A stretch of 7,456 bases of DNA from Actinomycetes bacterium (GTDB lineage Bacteria > Actinomycetota > Acidimicrobiia > Acidimicrobiales > RAAP-2). The DNA lies in contig JAJYYT010000096.1 of the NCBI GenBank assembly GCA_021800645.1, forward strand, positions 1 through 7,456, given 5' to 3'. The notes under the pieces were generated by a model. The model ran no database searches and was not told the origin of the DNA. It worked only from the letters and a program-made list of their open reading frames with translations. Both the position numbers and the translations under genes were made by a program. Positions 1 through 5,848 of this stretch are shown piece by piece (position 1 is the first letter of the stretch; each line of letters opens with the position of its first letter).

Positions 1-11
1 CTCGCCGCCCG

Positions 12-1169
12 TCAGCGGGCGTGCGGCATGCAGAGCTCGTCGTACTCGGCGATGACGATCTCGCCCACGTGCTCCCCACAGGCCGGGCACTCGGGATCGC
101 GTCGCAGCTTGAACGTCCGAAACGTCTCTTCGAGCGCGTCGTAGGCGAGCAAGCGCCCGACGAGCGGGTCACCCAGGCTGAGCAGCATCTTGATGGCTTC
201 CACCGCCTGGATGCTCCCCACGATGCCGGGGAGAACCCCGAGCACGCCGGCCTCCGCGCACGAGGGGGCGAGCTCTGCAGGGGGCGGCTCGGGGATGAGG
301 CAGCGGTAGCACGGTCCGTTGTAGGGGTCGAACACCGTGACCTGGCCCTCGAATCGGAAGATCGAGCCGTGCACGACGGGGATCCGCTTCAAGAGCGAGG
401 CGTCGTTCACGAGGTAGCGGGTCGGGAAATTGTCGGTGCCGTCGACCACCAGGTCGTACCCGTCGAAGATGTCGAGCACGTTGTCGGCGCCGAGACGCAC
501 GTCGAAGGTCTCGACCGTGACGTCGGGGTTGAGCGCCGTGAGCGTCTTCTTGGCCGAGTCGACCTTGCGCTCCCCGATGCGGTCGAGGTTGTGCAGGATC
601 TGGCGCTGGAGGTTCGACTCGTCGACCACGTCCATGTCGACGATGCCGATCGTCCCGACGCCCGCCGCAGCCAGGTACAAGCCGGCCGGTGACCCGAGCC
701 CGCCCGCGCCGAGCAGGAGCACCTTGGAGTCGAGGAGCGTCTGCTGGCCCTGCTCCCCCACCTCGGGAAGCAGGAGGTGGCGATGGTAGCGGTTCCGCTG
801 GTCACTCGTAAGGGTCCGGGGAATGCCCCAGTCACGGCCCTCGTCCTTCCAGCGGTTGAAGCCGCCCACCAGCGAGACGACGTCGCGGTAGCCGAGGTCC
901 ACGAGCGTCTTGGCAGCGAACGCCGACCTGGTGCCGCCCGCGCAGTAGACGACGAGCTGGCGCTCCTTGTCGGGGATCCTCCCCTCGACGCTGAACTCGA
1001 GGTTCCCACGCGGGAGGTGGACCGCCCCGGGGATCGCCCCCTGCTCGTACTCGTCGGGCTCACGGACGTCGAGGAAGACGGCGGCCCCGAGCCGGCGGGC
1101 GGCCTCTTCGGGCTCGACCTCGACGATCGCGGCCTTTGCCTGTGCCAGAAGCTCGCGAGGCGTCGTCAT
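12..1169 (-). CDS. Rhodanese-ThiF fusion, MoeB/MoeZ-type sulfur-carrier adenylyltransferase
   Basis: This 385-residue cytosolic enzyme is expected to adenylate the C-terminal glycine of a ubiquitin-like sulfur carrier (MoaD, ThiS or CysO type) and help load it with sulfur for molybdopterin, thiamine or cysteine synthesis. Residues about 15-115 form a rhodanese domain (DVREPDEYEQGAIPGAVHLP at 34-53) with candidate persulfide Cys76 in CAGGTRS. Residues about 122-385 form the ThiF/E1 domain: nucleotide loop GAGGLGS (154-160), NLQRQ (186-190), DGTDNF with catalytic-type Asp245, zinc pairs Cys287/Cys290 and Cys361/Cys364, and Cys304 in PSCAEAG. The frame stays open upstream to 1850, but homology begins at this ATG and the extra part would run through the divergent gene. 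The mycobacterial MoeZ order is ThiF then rhodanese; here it is reversed, as in a known MoeB subgroup with N-terminal rhodanese. The exact carrier partner cannot be told from the window. Confidence 0.93.
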   Translation of the reverse strand: MTTPRELLAQAKAAIVEVEPEEAARRLGAAVFLDVREPDEYEQGAIPGAVHLPRGNLEFSVEGRIPDKERQLVVYCAGGTRSAFAAKTLVDLGYRDVVSLVGGFNRWKDEGRDWGIPRTLTSDQRNRYHRHLLLPEVGEQGQQTLLDSKVLLLGAGGLGSPAGLYLAAAGVGTIGIVDMDVVDESNLQRQILHNLDRIGERKVDSAKKTLTALNPDVTVETFDVRLGADNVLDIFDGYDLVVDGTDNFPTRYLVNDASLLKRIPVVHGSIFRFEGQVTVFDPYNGPCYRCLIPEPPPAELAPSCAEAGVLGVLPGIVGSIQAVEAIKMLLSLGDPLVGRLLAYDALEETFRTFKLRRDPECPACGEHVGEIVIAEYDELCMPHAR

Positions 1170-1238
1170 GCGGCAATACCCTACCAGGGGGGTCAACAAT
1201 TGGGAGACACCACCCGTCCAACCCGCCAGACTGGGCAC
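1170..1238. promoter_or_regulatory. Divergent promoter region with two near-leaderless promoters
   Basis: These 69 bp separate two divergent starts. On the plus strand GAGACA (1204-1209), a 17-nt spacer, CAGACT (1227-1232) and six bases lead straight to ATG 1239, which puts +1 on the A of the start codon. On the minus strand TAGGGT (read 1183 to 1178) lies eight bases before ATG 1169, which puts transcription within about two bases of the start. No convincing -35 was found for the minus promoter, and neither gene has a good Shine-Dalgarno sequence. Leaderless starts are common in Actinomycetota; this reading is inference from spacing. Confidence 0.5.
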
Positions 1239-1904
1239 ATGGACGTAGGCGACGCCGCGCGGGCTCGACGGATGGTCCGCAGCTTCTCGACGCGACCCCT
1301 TCCCCCCGGCGCGCTCGACCAACTGCTTGCGGGCGCGCTGCGAGCGCCCAGCGCAGGCAACACGCGCGGCACGGCGTGGGTCGTGCTCGAAGGGAGCGCC
1401 GAGACCTCGCGCTACTGGTCTGCCGCGACCACTGCGCACTGGCGCGCCGGCTCCCGCCGCTGGCCCGGGCTGTCGCGCGCACCGGTCGTGGTGCTCTCCC
1501 TCGCCTCCCCCGCGGCCTACGTGGCGCGCTACGCGGAGCCGGACAAGCTGCGCTCCTCTCAGGACCTCGGGCTCGGGACCTCCGACGCCCGCTGGCCCGT
1601 GCCGTACTGGTTCGCCGACGCGGCGTTCGGCGTGATGACGCTCCTCCTCGGGGCCACGTCGGCCGGGCTCGGCGCGTGCTTCCTCGGCAACTTCAGAGCG
1701 GAGGGCGAGGTGCTCCGCGCCATCGGGGCCCCGGCCGGCTGGCGGCTCTTCGGCGCCGTCGCGCTCGGCTACCCCGACGGCGCCGACCCGCCCTCTGGAT
1801 CGCTCCGCCTGCACCCACCTGCCGGCACGATGCGGCTCCACTACGGGCACTGGGGAGCACTCCGAGAGCGGTCCGACCGCCCGCCGGATCCCGCCGGCGG
1901 CTGA
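1239..1904 (+). CDS. Nitroreductase-family flavoprotein
   Basis: The 221-residue product looks like an FMN-dependent oxidoreductase of the nitroreductase fold. The N-terminal block RRMVRSFSTRPLPPGALDQL (10-29) followed by APSAGNTRG (36-44) is the FMN-phosphate and ribityl binding region of the family. FADAAFGVMTLLLGATSAGL (125-144) is the long helix that forms the dimer core, and FGAVALGYPDG (171-181) is the usual strand before the C-terminal tail. The usual basic C-terminal motif is replaced by RLHPPAGTMRLHYGHW. The substrate cannot be predicted; members reduce nitro groups, quinones or unsaturated carbonyls with NAD(P)H, or act in F420- or cobamide-related chemistry. The frame is open back to 777, but family homology and promoter spacing favour ATG 1239. 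It is transcribed away from the rhodanese-ThiF gene. Confidence 0.85.
   Translation: MDVGDAARARRMVRSFSTRPLPPGALDQLLAGALRAPSAGNTRGTAWVVLEGSAETSRYWSAATTAHWRAGSRRWPGLSRAPVVVLSLASPAAYVARYAEPDKLRSSQDLGLGTSDARWPVPYWFADAAFGVMTLLLGATSAGLGACFLGNFRAEGEVLRAIGAPAGWRLFGAVALGYPDGADPPSGSLRLHPPAGTMRLHYGHWGALRERSDRPPDPAGG
1881..1900 (+). terminator. Hairpin at the end of the nitroreductase gene
   Basis: A perfect 7-bp stem CCGCCGG/CCGGCGG (1881-1887 with 1894-1900) has a 6-nt loop and ends two bases before the TGA at 1902-1904. There is no T tract, so it would be a GC-rich, U-less terminator or an mRNA-stabilising hairpin. It lies inside coding sequence for a Pro/Gly-rich tail, so composition alone could explain it. 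Confidence 0.3.
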
Positions 1905-2094
1905 CCGGGACGACCGACGCCCGCAGCCGACGCCCGCAACGCCAGCCGTCTCAGCCTGCTCCCGAGCCGTTCGGAACGGTCACCGCAATCGATTGTGTGC
2001 GGCAGGGCTCGTCCGCTGAGCCTCGACGCTGACCACGGAATGGAGACCTTGGTCCCTACCACTTCATCTCGGATGTCACAAGGCTGGCGGGCGT
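1905..2094. promoter_or_regulatory. Intergenic region rich in palindromes
   Basis: This 190-bp spacer holds no convincing gene. It contains a 12-bp tandem direct repeat near its left end and, at 1967-2002, a cluster of overlapping dyads: CCGTTCGGAACGG (1967-1979), CGGTCACCG (1977-1985) and CAATCGATTG (1986-1995), the last nested in CCGCA...TGCGG (1983-2002). No clear -35/-10 pair was found for the downstream helix-turn-helix gene, but the dyads are plausible operators for it or for another regulator. Confidence 0.4.
1914..1938. repeat. 12-bp direct repeat, two copies
   Basis: CCGACGCCCGCA occurs at 1914-1925 and again at 1927-1938, separated by one G, just after the nitroreductase stop codon. 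It is a short tandem duplication with no obvious role. Confidence 0.6.
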
Positions 2095-2358
2095 ATGCGC
2101 CACCGCGCAGCGCAGGGGTGGGTCGAGCTCTCCTCGATCGCAATGATCGAGGATGCCGCGGCCCGAGCGAAGGCGGCGCATGACGTGCTCAGAGCGCTGG
2201 AGACCAGCCGCTCAGAGGTCGTGCGGCTCCGCAGGGACGCCGTGAGCGAGCTTCGCGCGCAGGGATGGACCTGGCGAGCGGTCGCGACACTCCTCGGCAT
2301 CCACCGCAACCGGGCGGCACACCTCCTGGACGGCCTGTCCGTCTCCACACCTCCATGA
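2095..2358 (+). CDS. Small helix-turn-helix protein
   Basis: The 87-residue product is not a named family member that I recognise. Its C-terminal half, RRDAVSELRAQGWTWRAVATLLGIHRNRAAHLLDG, has the spacing of a sigma-region-4-like or Xre-like helix-turn-helix (helix, WTWRAVATLLG, turn, HRNRAAHLL), a pattern common in small actinobacterial DNA-binding proteins. The upstream part is a charged Ala/Arg-rich helix that could dimerise. Two starts are possible: ATG 2095, which begins the open frame and has high third-position GC, or ATG 2143, giving 71 residues. Neither has a strong Shine-Dalgarno sequence, and ATG 2143 sits in a perfect 9-bp inverted repeat, so 2095 is preferred. The HD-GYP gene starts 61 bp downstream on the same strand, so co-transcription is possible. 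The target is unknown. Confidence 0.65.
   Translation: MRHRAAQGWVELSSIAMIEDAAARAKAAHDVLRALETSRSEVVRLRRDAVSELRAQGWTWRAVATLLGIHRNRAAHLLDGLSVSTPP
2131..2153. repeat. Perfect 9-bp inverted repeat over an internal ATG
   Basis: TCCTCGATC (2131-2139) and GATCGAGGA (2145-2153) pair perfectly around the 5-nt loop GCAAT. The loop and first arm base contain the alternative start ATG 2143-2145. It could be an operator for the encoded helix-turn-helix protein, an mRNA hairpin that hides the internal start, or chance. Confidence 0.6.
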
Positions 2359-2401
2359 GCTGACCGGAAGGGACCTTCGCCTCTACAACTCTTTCGCTTT
2401 A

Positions 2402-2418
2402 CGAGCGATCCTCGCTTG
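2402..2418 (+). promoter_or_regulatory. Small hairpin next to the HD-GYP start codon
   Basis: CGAGCGA (2402-2408) can pair with TCGCTTG (2412-2418) around a 3-nt loop, with one G-T wobble, ending two bases before GTG 2420. It overlaps the place where a ribosome binding site would be expected and no Shine-Dalgarno sequence is seen, so it may limit translation or simply mean that the true start lies downstream. Confidence 0.3.
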
Positions 2419-2419
2419 A

Positions 2420-3514
2420 GTGCGGGATGGGGACCTCACACGCGCAAGCGTCATCGAGCTCGATCTTCCCCCCGCGCGCATCGAGCCCCGGATCGGCTGG
2501 ACGTGGAGGGACGTATGGCTCGCTGCGAGGCGGACGGGGCGCAAGGACAGGTCGGGCCGGCACGTGGCAGCCGTGACGGGAAGCGTCGCCCTGTTGGTGG
2601 CGACCTGGACCGTGATCACGCTCTTCGGGGGAGCCGTTCCCGCGCTCATCGAGCTCATGATCATCCCGGCGGTGGGTGCCGGTCTGCTCCTGGGCGCGCG
2701 GGCAGGGCTCGTCGCGAGCGCAGTCGTCGCGGTCGCCTCCTCGCCGATCTGGCGCGTCGGGAGCCACCCTTCCCTCTCGAGCTGGGCGCTGACCGCCGTG
2801 CTCTCGGCAGGCCTGGCTTGGCTGGCTGGCGCTCGCACCTTCCTTCTCCAGGAGGCCGCCTCCCAAAGCGGCGAGATGGCCACGCAGATCAGGACGACCC
2901 ACCAGCGAACGCTGCACCTGATCAGCGAGGCGATCGAGCTCCGGGACCCCACCACGGCCGGGCACTCTCGGCGCGTGGCCGTCAACGCGTCCCGCCTCGG
3001 CGCCGCCCTCGGGCTCGACGAGGAGGAGCGACGCACGCTGTACTGGGCAGGACTCTTGCATGACGTCGGCAAGATTGCGGTGCCCGAGCCGGTCCTGCAG
3101 AAGCCCGGTACGCTCACTCCGAGCGAATGGGAGGTCATACGCCAGCACCCGAGGCTCGGCGCGGACCTCATCCGTGAGGCCGACATCGAGCAGCAGACGC
3201 TGGCAGACGCGGTGGCGACCCACCACGAGCGGTGGGACGGGTCCGGCTACCCCGAAGGGCTCGCCGGAGATTCCATCCCCTTTTACGGCCGGATCCTCGC
3301 GATCGTGGACGTCTTCGAGGCGCTCACCGCGCTCCGTCCTTATCGCGCGCCGCTATCGCCCGAAGAGGCGTGCAAGCAGCTCCGGGACGGCTCGGGGTCG
3401 CTGTTCGACCCGGGGCTCGTGGGGCCGTTCGAGACGCTGCTGCACGACGGAGCCCTCGTGGTGGCCGCAGTGCCGCGCCTCCAGGCCACGTTCTTCGCCT
3501 CCGGCGAGCGCTGA
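2420..3514 (+). CDS. Membrane-anchored HD-GYP domain protein, presumed cyclic-di-GMP phosphodiesterase
   Basis: The 364-residue product should hydrolyse cyclic-di-GMP at the inner face of the membrane. A basic N-terminal segment (30-48) precedes about four hydrophobic stretches (roughly 49-70, 71-91, 92-110 and 119-137), resembling the four-helix anchors of some sensor kinases. A short linker leads to the HD-GYP domain (about 160-345): RDPTTAGHSRRV (175-186), HD pair His214/Asp215 in HDVGKIAVPEPVLQKPG, His243, HHERWDGSGYP (268-278), and DVFEALTALRPYR (297-309). The metal-ligand positions and the GYP signature are intact, so activity is likely. There is no GGDEF, EAL or PAS domain. GTG 2420 directly follows an in-frame TGA and lacks a Shine-Dalgarno sequence; a downstream GTG at 2564 would remove the basic segment before the first membrane helix. 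The signal sensed is unknown. The small helix-turn-helix gene upstream may share its transcript. Confidence 0.9.
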   Translation: MRDGDLTRASVIELDLPPARIEPRIGWTWRDVWLAARRTGRKDRSGRHVAAVTGSVALLVATWTVITLFGGAVPALIELMIIPAVGAGLLLGARAGLVASAVVAVASSPIWRVGSHPSLSSWALTAVLSAGLAWLAGARTFLLQEAASQSGEMATQIRTTHQRTLHLISEAIELRDPTTAGHSRRVAVNASRLGAALGLDEEERRTLYWAGLLHDVGKIAVPEPVLQKPGTLTPSEWEVIRQHPRLGADLIREADIEQQTLADAVATHHERWDGSGYPEGLAGDSIPFYGRILAIVDVFEALTALRPYRAPLSPEEACKQLRDGSGSLFDPGLVGPFETLLHDGALVVAAVPRLQATFFASGER

Positions 3515-3620
3515 GCCCATTCCCGAAGTCCCTCGCCGGTGCCGGCTCGCGTCTGCGAGGCGCGTCACGAGCTCTGCACGGCAGCGGTGCGCTTCGGCTC
3601 CACCTTCCCCTGGTCGGTCC
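3515..3620. terminator. Convergent spacer with a weak bidirectional hairpin
   Basis: This 106-bp gap lies between two convergent stop codons (HD-GYP at 3512-3514, dehydrogenase at 3621-3623). The clearest dyad is CTCGC (3546-3550) with GCGAG (3555-3559) around GTCT. No T-rich tail follows on either strand. The context calls for termination here, but the hairpin itself is weak. Confidence 0.3.
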
Positions 3621-4565
3621 TCACGCGTGCTCGGTGGTCCTCGACGGGGGCAGCCCGCCGGCCTCCTCCCCTGCACCCGTCTCTTCGCGCTCGAGCTCGA
3701 GACGCGCACCTCTTGCGCAGATCTGCAGGAGAGCCGCGAAGTCCTTGTCGCCGATCCCCTCGCCGATCCCCACCTGCAGGAGCTGGTGCACGAGCGCCGC
3801 CAAAGGCATCGGGGTGTCGAGCATTGCGGCCGCATCCAGCCCGAGAGCGAAATCCTTGTGGAGCAGGCGGGTCGTGAAGGTCGGCGAGAAGTCCAGGTCC
3901 ACGAGAGCTCGGGACTTGTAGCCAATGAACGGCGACCCCATCACCGAGCTGTTCAGAAAGGCCAGCAGGTCTTGGCGACGAACTCCGCCCTTTTCTGCGA
4001 GCACCGTCACTTCGACGAGTGACTGGAACACCACGCCGAGGAGCAGGTTGTGGCACAGCTTGACGAGCCGCGCGACGTCGCCCTCACCGACGTAGGTGAC
4101 CTCGCCTGCGACCGTCGCAAGGAATGGGTACGCGGCGTCGAATGCCCGCTTCGGCCCGGAGACGGCCATCGTGAGCTTCCCGGCCGAAGCGACCTCAGGG
4201 TTGCCGCTCACCGGCGCCGCGAGGAAGGCCGTGTCACGCGCCGCAGCGAGCTCACGGGCTCTCGCACTCGCCTCGCTCGAGACGGTCGTGCAGTCGACCA
4301 CAATCGACGGCGCCGAAGGTCCCGTGAGCAGACCTCCCGTCCCACACATCACCTCGAGCAGGTCGTCGGACGACGCAACCGTGATGAAGACCACGTCGCG
4401 TCCTGCGAGATCCACCGCCGCGTCGACCAGCGCGGCACCAAGCATGACGAGCATCTCGGCCTTCTCCGGCGTGCGGTTGTAGACAGCGAGATCCATCCCC
4501 GCCTCGAGGAGGCGACGCGCCATCGCGCTGCCCATGCGGCCGGTGCCGATCCAGCCGAAGGTCAT
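3621..4565 (-). CDS. NAD(P)-dependent beta-hydroxyacid dehydrogenase (3-hydroxyisobutyrate dehydrogenase / tartronate semialdehyde reductase family)
   Basis: The 314-residue product should interconvert a beta-hydroxyacid and its semialdehyde with NAD(P). The Rossmann start MTFGWIGTGRMG (1-12) carries the GxGxxG motif. The family substrate motif is DCTTVSSE (91-98), followed by the conserved block PVSGNPEVASAGKLTMAVSG (118-137). Catalytic-type Lys169 and Asn173 lie in ARLVKLCHN, and HKDFALGLDAA (236-246) is the second family motif. The last 28 residues or so form an acidic, Gly/Pro-rich tail beyond the usual length. ATG 4565 is chosen because the nucleotide fold begins there; a longer in-frame reading from TTG 4631 would use the -35 box of the gene's own promoter. 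A G-rich run directly abuts the ATG, so the ribosome site is weak. The LacI-type gene behind it and a palindrome in its promoter imply repression relieved by a sugar or sugar acid. The exact substrate is open. Confidence 0.9.
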   Translation of the reverse strand: MTFGWIGTGRMGSAMARRLLEAGMDLAVYNRTPEKAEMLVMLGAALVDAAVDLAGRDVVFITVASSDDLLEVMCGTGGLLTGPSAPSIVVDCTTVSSEASARARELAAARDTAFLAAPVSGNPEVASAGKLTMAVSGPKRAFDAAYPFLATVAGEVTYVGEGDVARLVKLCHNLLLGVVFQSLVEVTVLAEKGGVRRQDLLAFLNSSVMGSPFIGYKSRALVDLDFSPTFTTRLLHKDFALGLDAAAMLDTPMPLAALVHQLLQVGIGEGIGDKDFAALLQICARGARLELEREETGAGEEAGGLPPSRTTEHA

Positions 4566-4581
4566 CCCCCCGGTTGTGTTG

Positions 4582-4593
4582 GCAACCGGTTGC
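4582..4593. promoter_or_regulatory. LacI-family operator candidate
   Basis: GCAACCGGTTGC is a perfect 12-bp palindrome whose AACCGGTT core with central CG matches the operator pattern of LacI/GalR-family repressors. It begins nine bases after the -10 box of the dehydrogenase promoter, so it would cover roughly +4 to +15 and block transcription. The repressor gene lies immediately behind. A further CCGGTT half site is at 4570-4575. Confidence 0.65.
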
Positions 4594-4602
4594 ACGGCCG
4601 CG

Positions 4603-4631
4603 AGTCTGTGGAGCCGAGCCCCACTTGTCAA
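4603..4631 (-). promoter_or_regulatory. Promoter of the dehydrogenase gene
   Basis: Read on the minus strand, TTGACA (4631-4626) is followed by a 17-nt spacer and CAGACT (4608-4603). The -35 is a perfect consensus match and the spacing is ideal; the -10 matches the Actinobacterial pattern at A2 and T6, and is the same hexamer seen before the nitroreductase gene. The predicted start of transcription is near 4596, giving a leader of about 30 nt. Confidence 0.65.
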
Positions 4632-4644
4632 GGATTCGCAACGT

Positions 4645-4664
4645 CGAGCCGGCCCGCCGGCTCG
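4645..4664 (-). terminator. Terminator-like hairpin after the LacI-family gene
   Basis: CGAGCCGG (4645-4652) pairs perfectly with CCGGCTCG (4657-4664) around CCCG. On the minus strand the stem starts seven bases after the TAG stop at 4671-4673. There is no U tract. It separates the repressor transcript from the dehydrogenase promoter, which begins 14 bp farther on. Confidence 0.6.
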
Positions 4665-4670
4665 TGCTGC

Positions 4671-5711
4671 CTACGGCGCCGCCGTGGGCACGCGCGCGGG
4701 AGCCGTCGAGCCGCGCGTGATCAGCTCAGGGACGATCTCGACGATCGCGATCGGCGCGTCCGGATCGTGAAGTTGCGCGAGGAGCAGCTCGGCGGCATGC
4801 ACGCCGAGCTCGTGGTGCGGGATCCGCACCGTGGTGAGCGGAGGATTGAGCCGGTCGATGAACGGCATGTCGTTGAACCCTACGATCGAGATGTCGGCCG
4901 GGCACACCAGGCCGGCGCGCTCGGTCGCTGAGTAGCAGCCGAGCGCGAGCATGTCGTTCGCCGCGACGATCGCGCTCGGTCGCTCCGAGCCCGCGAGGAG
5001 CCGGGTCGCGCACCGTTCGCCTTCGGAGATCGAGAACGCCTGCGCGAACATGACGAGCCGGGGGTCTGCAGCAGCACCCGTCTCCTCCATGGAGGAGAGG
5101 AAGCTCTGGTGGCGCGCGTGCCCCGTCGACATGGACTGCGGCCCAGCGATATGGGCGATCCGCACGTGGCCCAGGCTGCGCAGGTGCTCGACCACCTTCC
5201 GGATGCCTTGCGCGTCGTCGACCGAGACCGAGGAGAAGCCGCCGCCCTCCACCACGCGGTTCAACAGCACGACCGGCATCCCGGCCTCCGCGAGCTCGGC
5301 GACGGCCACATCGTGCCGGTGCGCGGTGGCGAGGATCATGCCGTCGACGCGCCGGTCGACCATGCCCTCGAAGATCCGGTGCTGGCGGTCCGGGTCGTTC
5401 TCCGTGTTGGCCAGCAAGGCGACGTAGCCGTCTTCGAACAGGCGGCCCTCCACGCCGCGTACCATCGGAGGGAAGAGCGGGTTGTTGATGTCGGGGATGA
5501 CGACCCCCACAGAGTTGGTGCGCCGGGTCTTGAAGCTGCGGGCCAGCATGTTCGGCTTATAGCCGAGCGCGCGGGCTGCCACGCTCACCCGCTCGACCGT
5601 CTCTGCGCGGACGAGCGAGCGCGTCGACTCGTTGAGCGCCCGGGAGGCGGTACCCGGGTGCACCCCGGCTGCCTTCGCCACCTCGCGCAGCGTCACGGCG
5701 TCTCTGGGCAC
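4671..5711 (-). CDS. LacI/GalR-family transcriptional repressor
   Basis: The 346-residue product is a full-length LacI-family regulator. The helix-turn-helix is TLREVAKAAGVHPGTASRALN (7-27, with recognition residues around VHPGTASR). The hinge helix is YKPNMLARSFKT (51-62). The periplasmic-binding-protein-like sensor domain starts at NSVGVVIPDINNPLF (66-80), and the conserved IVAANDMLALG (248-258) and DISIVGFNDMPF (273-284) follow. The Leu that usually wedges into the operator centre in ARSL is Phe60 here. GTG 5711 is a good start: GGAGG at 5720-5716 lies four bases upstream. It likely represses the dehydrogenase gene, which starts 105 bp downstream behind a terminator and a palindromic operator candidate. 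The effector is probably a sugar or sugar acid but cannot be read from the sequence. No clear promoter or self-operator is visible. Confidence 0.93.
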   Translation of the reverse strand: MPRDAVTLREVAKAAGVHPGTASRALNESTRSLVRAETVERVSVAARALGYKPNMLARSFKTRRTNSVGVVIPDINNPLFPPMVRGVEGRLFEDGYVALLANTENDPDRQHRIFEGMVDRRVDGMILATAHRHDVAVAELAEAGMPVVLLNRVVEGGGFSSVSVDDAQGIRKVVEHLRSLGHVRIAHIAGPQSMSTGHARHQSFLSSMEETGAAADPRLVMFAQAFSISEGERCATRLLAGSERPSAIVAANDMLALGCYSATERAGLVCPADISIVGFNDMPFIDRLNPPLTTVRIPHHELGVHAAELLLAQLHDPDAPIAIVEIVPELITRGSTAPARVPTAAP

Positions 5712-5827
5712 CTCGCCTCCATCGCCTCGGGCTTGCCGCTTGCGAGGACGCTAGCGCGCCCGAGCGAGATGGGGCTGGCTCTCGCGGGCGGGTGCACCGC
5801 CCAGATCCGAGGGGATCTCAGCGGATC
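5712..5827. promoter_or_regulatory. Upstream region of the LacI-family gene
   Basis: This gap holds the GGAGG ribosome site of the LacI-family gene (5716-5720). It also holds the dyads CGCTAGCG (5749-5756), GCGAGA...TCTCGC (5764-5769 with 5780-5785) and AGATCC...GGATCT (5803-5808 with 5813-5818). A minus-strand TAGCGT overlaps the first dyad and could be a -10 box, but no good -35 accompanies it. No dyad has the AACCGGTT core of the operator candidate downstream. Confidence 0.35.
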
Positions 5828-5848
5828 GAGCGGCGCCTGCCGCCGCTC
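5828..5848 (-). terminator. Strong hairpin at the stop codon of the collagen-like gene
   Basis: GAGCGGCG (5828-5835) and CGCCGCTC (5841-5848) pair perfectly over 8 bp around a 5-nt loop. On the minus strand the stem begins inside the TGA stop (5849-5847). There is no U tract, as is frequent for GC-rich genomes. It probably ends the collagen-like transcript before the LacI-family gene. Confidence 0.55.

Noticed and set aside
777..1238. N-terminal extension of the nitroreductase frame
   Set aside because: It lies antisense to the ThiF/rhodanese coding region and shows no domain; the promoter sits at 1204-1232.
1170..1850. N-terminal extension of the rhodanese-ThiF frame
   Set aside because: It would overlap the nitroreductase gene on the other strand, lacks homology, and the rhodanese domain begins just after ATG 1169.
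1995..2183. Short 62-codon frame overlapping the helix-turn-helix gene
   Set aside because: No homology or ribosome site; the overlapping frame has a recognisable helix-turn-helix.
2383..3226. Two long minus-strand frames opposite the HD-GYP gene
   Set aside because: Arg/Ser/Pro-rich translations without domains; shadows of a GC-rich gene with all HD-GYP motifs.
3060..4022. Plus-strand frame running from the HD-GYP gene into the dehydrogenase region
   Set aside because: Arg/Ser-rich shadow of two real convergent genes; no domain or ribosome site.
4566..4631. Upstream TTG start for the dehydrogenase
   Set aside because: That TTG is part of the TTGACA -35 box and the extension would translate the operator; the Rossmann motif starts at ATG 4565.
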